Part shown: one piece after another, positions 62,068 to 64,000 of the stretch | Layout of the letters: every line of letters starts with the position of its first letter | How positions within the stretch are numbered: position 1 is the stretch's first letter | Notes under the pieces: generated by a model | What the model saw: the letters and a program-made list of their open reading frames with translations, nothing else | What the model was told of the DNA's origin: nothing | The model's database searches: none | Translations under genes and position numbers: made by a program | NCBI GenBank assembly: GCA_003298465.1 | Contig: QNGA01000006.1 | Location: 1 to 64,000 of the forward strand | Reading direction: 5' to 3' | Source of the DNA: a halophilic archaeon | Lineage (GTDB): Archaea > Halobacteriota > Halobacteria > Halobacteriales > Haladaptataceae | Length of the DNA: 64,000 nucleotides

Positions 62068-63999
62068 CTATCTATGATGTGGTTCACCGTCAGTGGCTAA
62101 GAGTAGTGTAAGTAGGTTTTGTAGTCCGGCCTGTAAATGCTGATGGAACGTTGGAGAAGCAATCTCGAGTGTATTTGCAAGGGCTTCGCCTGTACTTTCA
62201 CGCGGATATTCGAAATACCCACTGTGGAAGCTTATTCGAAGGATTTCCAACTGACGGTCAGTCAATGTTTCTTCGATTTTTCCCAGGAAGCTTGTACGAG
62301 AGTGAACTGGTTGAGTACGCTGCCGTTTGGCGTGGAGTGACGCGTTTGGGTAGATGTTTTGTACTGCCTCAATAAACGGCCGAACTTCGGTATCAGCTGG
62401 TACTTCAATCGTGAGAGTTCCTTGACCATCGGTTGCTTGCCCGCTTTTAATGTACGCTCCTCGTTCAATTAGCATCTGGGAGGCTGTTTCAGTACCTCGG
62501 AACACGAATTCGAAGGCACTGTCTTTCTCTGTCTCAGCAATCATTCGCGCCTGCTCAACGCTTGCTGCGGTCTGTGCTCGCTCAAGGAGGCGGTTTGGAT
62601 CAATATCAGTTGCGGTGACGTAAAATAGCAGCATCCCGTCCGCCGAAGGGACAACTCCGTCGAGTGTAATAGAACCCTCCAGCTCGTCTGAGACCGAGAA
62701 GAAGAAGGCATCAGTATCTCTGAGCGAGAATTCAAGTTCTAGCACCTGATCCGTATGTAGGAGCTTCTTGCTCTCAGCAGCGTTGATTGCATAGCCGATC
62801 GTCTCACCTAGTTCTGCGAAGATCGTCTGTTCAGGCTCCCCAACCAGCGCGGGCTGTGATGCGTACACAACCAAGACACCGTAGGTCGTATCACCGTATC
62901 CGAGTGGGATACAGACAACTGACTTGTATCCCCGTTCTACTGCTTCTTCTTTCACGGCATCGGGAAACGTCGAACTCGTCGCGATATCTTCCTCGACGGT
63001 GAGCGTCCCTGTTCGCAGAGTCATTGCCGCTGGTCCTTGTTCGGTTGCTGGCGCAGCAGCATCGACTGCGTCAAGATACTGGTCATCGATCCCGGCGACA
63101 ATGCGAAGATTTAGCCCACTCTCCACAGACATAAGATCAGCAATAAGAGCTCCAGGATACCCATCTGAGTTTGCAAACTGCTCACAGACCGTCTGCTCGA
63201 TTTCTTCGCGTGTTGGGGCCGCCACGAGCGTTTGGTTGATGTCACGGATAATGGTGTTGAGGCGATTCACTGTCTCTAACTCGTCACGCTGGCGCGCGAT
63301 TGCCCGCTCACGTTCGGCGCGTGTTAAGGCAGCTTCCGTGTTTGCTGCGAGTACTCGCATGAGATCCACATCGATTCGATCGAAGTCGCGAACTGATGTT
63401 GATGAGGTGATGAGAACGCCATGCTCATCAAGAGGGAGGATGATGGCACTTCGAATTGGAGTATCCCGTGAGAGTTGATCTGCAACGTTTTGGACATCGT
63501 GGATTATCCTGTAACTTCCTGTGTCGAAGACATCCCAGACGAGCTGATCTTCGGGAGAGAAGGCCGGCACCGGGTCCCCAAGCACTGCTGTGACCTCTTC
63601 GGATGTCACCTTCGGCTCCAGCAGATGTTCGTCTGGATTGTGAAGATGAATTCCGGTAATCGGTAACTCCAACACCTTCGTCGCAGTTCGCACTGCTTCA
63701 GTGCAGATCTCCTCCGCAGACATCATTCCAAGCATTCGCTGAGTGGTTGTATGCAACGATTGGAGCGCGTCCTCCCGCCGCCTTTGATCGCTAACGTCGC
63801 GGAATATCCCTTGGATTACCTGGCGATCCTGCAGTTGAGTAGTGTTTGCACTAATGGCGACCGGGATGTGTTGGCTGTTGGCACCGACGACTTCGAGATT
63901 GTGATCTTGGTCGAAGACACCACCACGTTGGTGATGGCCTTGAAATAACTGTTTATAGCGCTCGGTATCCTCCGACGGATGAAGATCAATTTGATGCAT
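62068..63999 (-). CDS. PAS/GAF sensor-HTH-10 (Bat) regulator, partial
   Basis: At least 643 residues, running off the right edge. In order: end of a PAS domain (QIDLHPSEDTERYKQLF; VIQGIFRDVSDQRRREDALQ), a GAF domain (residues about 100-235), a second GAF domain (250-410), the Bat coupling region (LELEFSLRDTDAFFFSVSD), and a C-terminal HTH-10 domain (LTDRQLEILRISFHSGYFEY; ANTLEIASPTFHQHLQAGLQ). This is the architecture of the bacterio-opsin activator family, which senses oxygen or light through GAF/PAS. The target here is unknown. The true start lies beyond the window. Confidence 0.9.
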   Translation of the reverse strand: MHQIDLHPSEDTERYKQLFQGHHQRGGVFDQDHNLEVVGANSQHIPVAISANTTQLQDRQVIQGIFRDVSDQRRREDALQSLHTTTQRMLGMMSAEEICTEAVRTATKVLELPITGIHLHNPDEHLLEPKVTSEEVTAVLGDPVPAFSPEDQLVWDVFDTGSYRIIHDVQNVADQLSRDTPIRSAIILPLDEHGVLITSSTSVRDFDRIDVDLMRVLAANTEAALTRAERERAIARQRDELETVNRLNTIIRDINQTLVAAPTREEIEQTVCEQFANSDGYPGALIADLMSVESGLNLRIVAGIDDQYLDAVDAAAPATEQGPAAMTLRTGTLTVEEDIATSSTFPDAVKEEAVERGYKSVVCIPLGYGDTTYGVLVVYASQPALVGEPEQTIFAELGETIGYAINAAESKKLLHTDQVLELEFSLRDTDAFFFSVSDELEGSITLDGVVPSADGMLLFYVTATDIDPNRLLERAQTAASVEQARMIAETEKDSAFEFVFRGTETASQMLIERGAYIKSGQATDGQGTLTIEVPADTEVRPFIEAVQNIYPNASLHAKRQRTQPVHSRTSFLGKIEETLTDRQLEILRISFHSGYFEYPRESTGEALANTLEIASPTFHQHLQAGLQNLLTLLLATDGEPHHR

Positions 64000-64000
64000 C

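Overview
The window reads as haloarchaeal (class Halobacteria) DNA from an extrachromosomal replicon or an integrated plasmid-like region. The evidence is strongly acidic proteins, twin-arginine lipoprotein signals, leaderless TATA promoters, many HTH-10 (Bat-type) and HxlR regulators, HalOD1 output domains, small zinc-ribbon proteins, an Orc1/Cdc6 gene beside iterons, and many IS1341-type (tnpB-only) elements and relics. No genus can be named from sequence alone. No rRNA, tRNA or CRISPR array was seen.

Layout. 1-2.7 kb: tungstate ABC transport (tupB partial, tupA) next to a MOT1-like molybdate carrier. 2.7-6.5 kb: a broken HxlR gene beside an ACR3-like arsenite transporter, then a thiol/redox cassette (glutaredoxin-like, SelW/Rdx-like, membrane protein, DoxX, HxlR). 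6.8-10.5 kb: sulfane-sulfur genes (rhodanese, rhodanese-metallo-beta-lactamase fusion, MFS carrier, HTH-10 regulator). 11.2-16.2 kb: a frameshifted PolB fragment, a TRAM protein, a flippase, a cold-shock protein. 16.7-21.9 kb: copper-centre maturation (SCO, TlpA, CcdA, a CcoI-like copper ATPase, a DsbD_2 membrane protein). 23-27.6 kb: an MFS carrier and a thiamine-salvage operon (two TenA paralogues, SSS symporter, tiny accessory protein). 28-31 kb: alcohol dehydrogenase, amidohydrolase and MIP18-type protein, a set known from propane-monooxygenase clusters, here without the oxygenase. 32-36.5 kb: Fic protein, EVE/McrB-like relic, membrane proteins. 36.6-42 kb: MerB-like lyase, DoxX, HxlR, SBF transporter, then a second copy of the redox cassette with its membrane gene frameshifted. 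42-47.5 kb: HTH-10 regulators, intact and decayed, between inverted repeats. 47.8-54.5 kb: replication/partition module (Orc1/Cdc6, iterons, an inverted origin-box pair, a repeat array, ParA and an acidic partner) with a tnpB element inserted. 54.5-64 kb: tnpB element with a small RHH-like gene, truncated PAC2 protein, HalOD1 protein, tandem winged-helix regulator and a large GAF/HTH-10 sensor cut by the window end.

Functionally the cargo concerns thiol, sulfur and metal(loid) stress: arsenite-type export, MerB-like C-Hg cleavage, persulfide oxidation, glutaredoxin/Rdx redox proteins and copper delivery, mostly under divergently placed HxlR or HTH-10 regulators. The best candidate for an uncharacterised system is the duplicated five-gene redox cassette at 4.2-6.5 kb and 39.8-41.9 kb. 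Gene decay (nonsense codons, frameshifts, fusions, tnpB tails) is heavy throughout.
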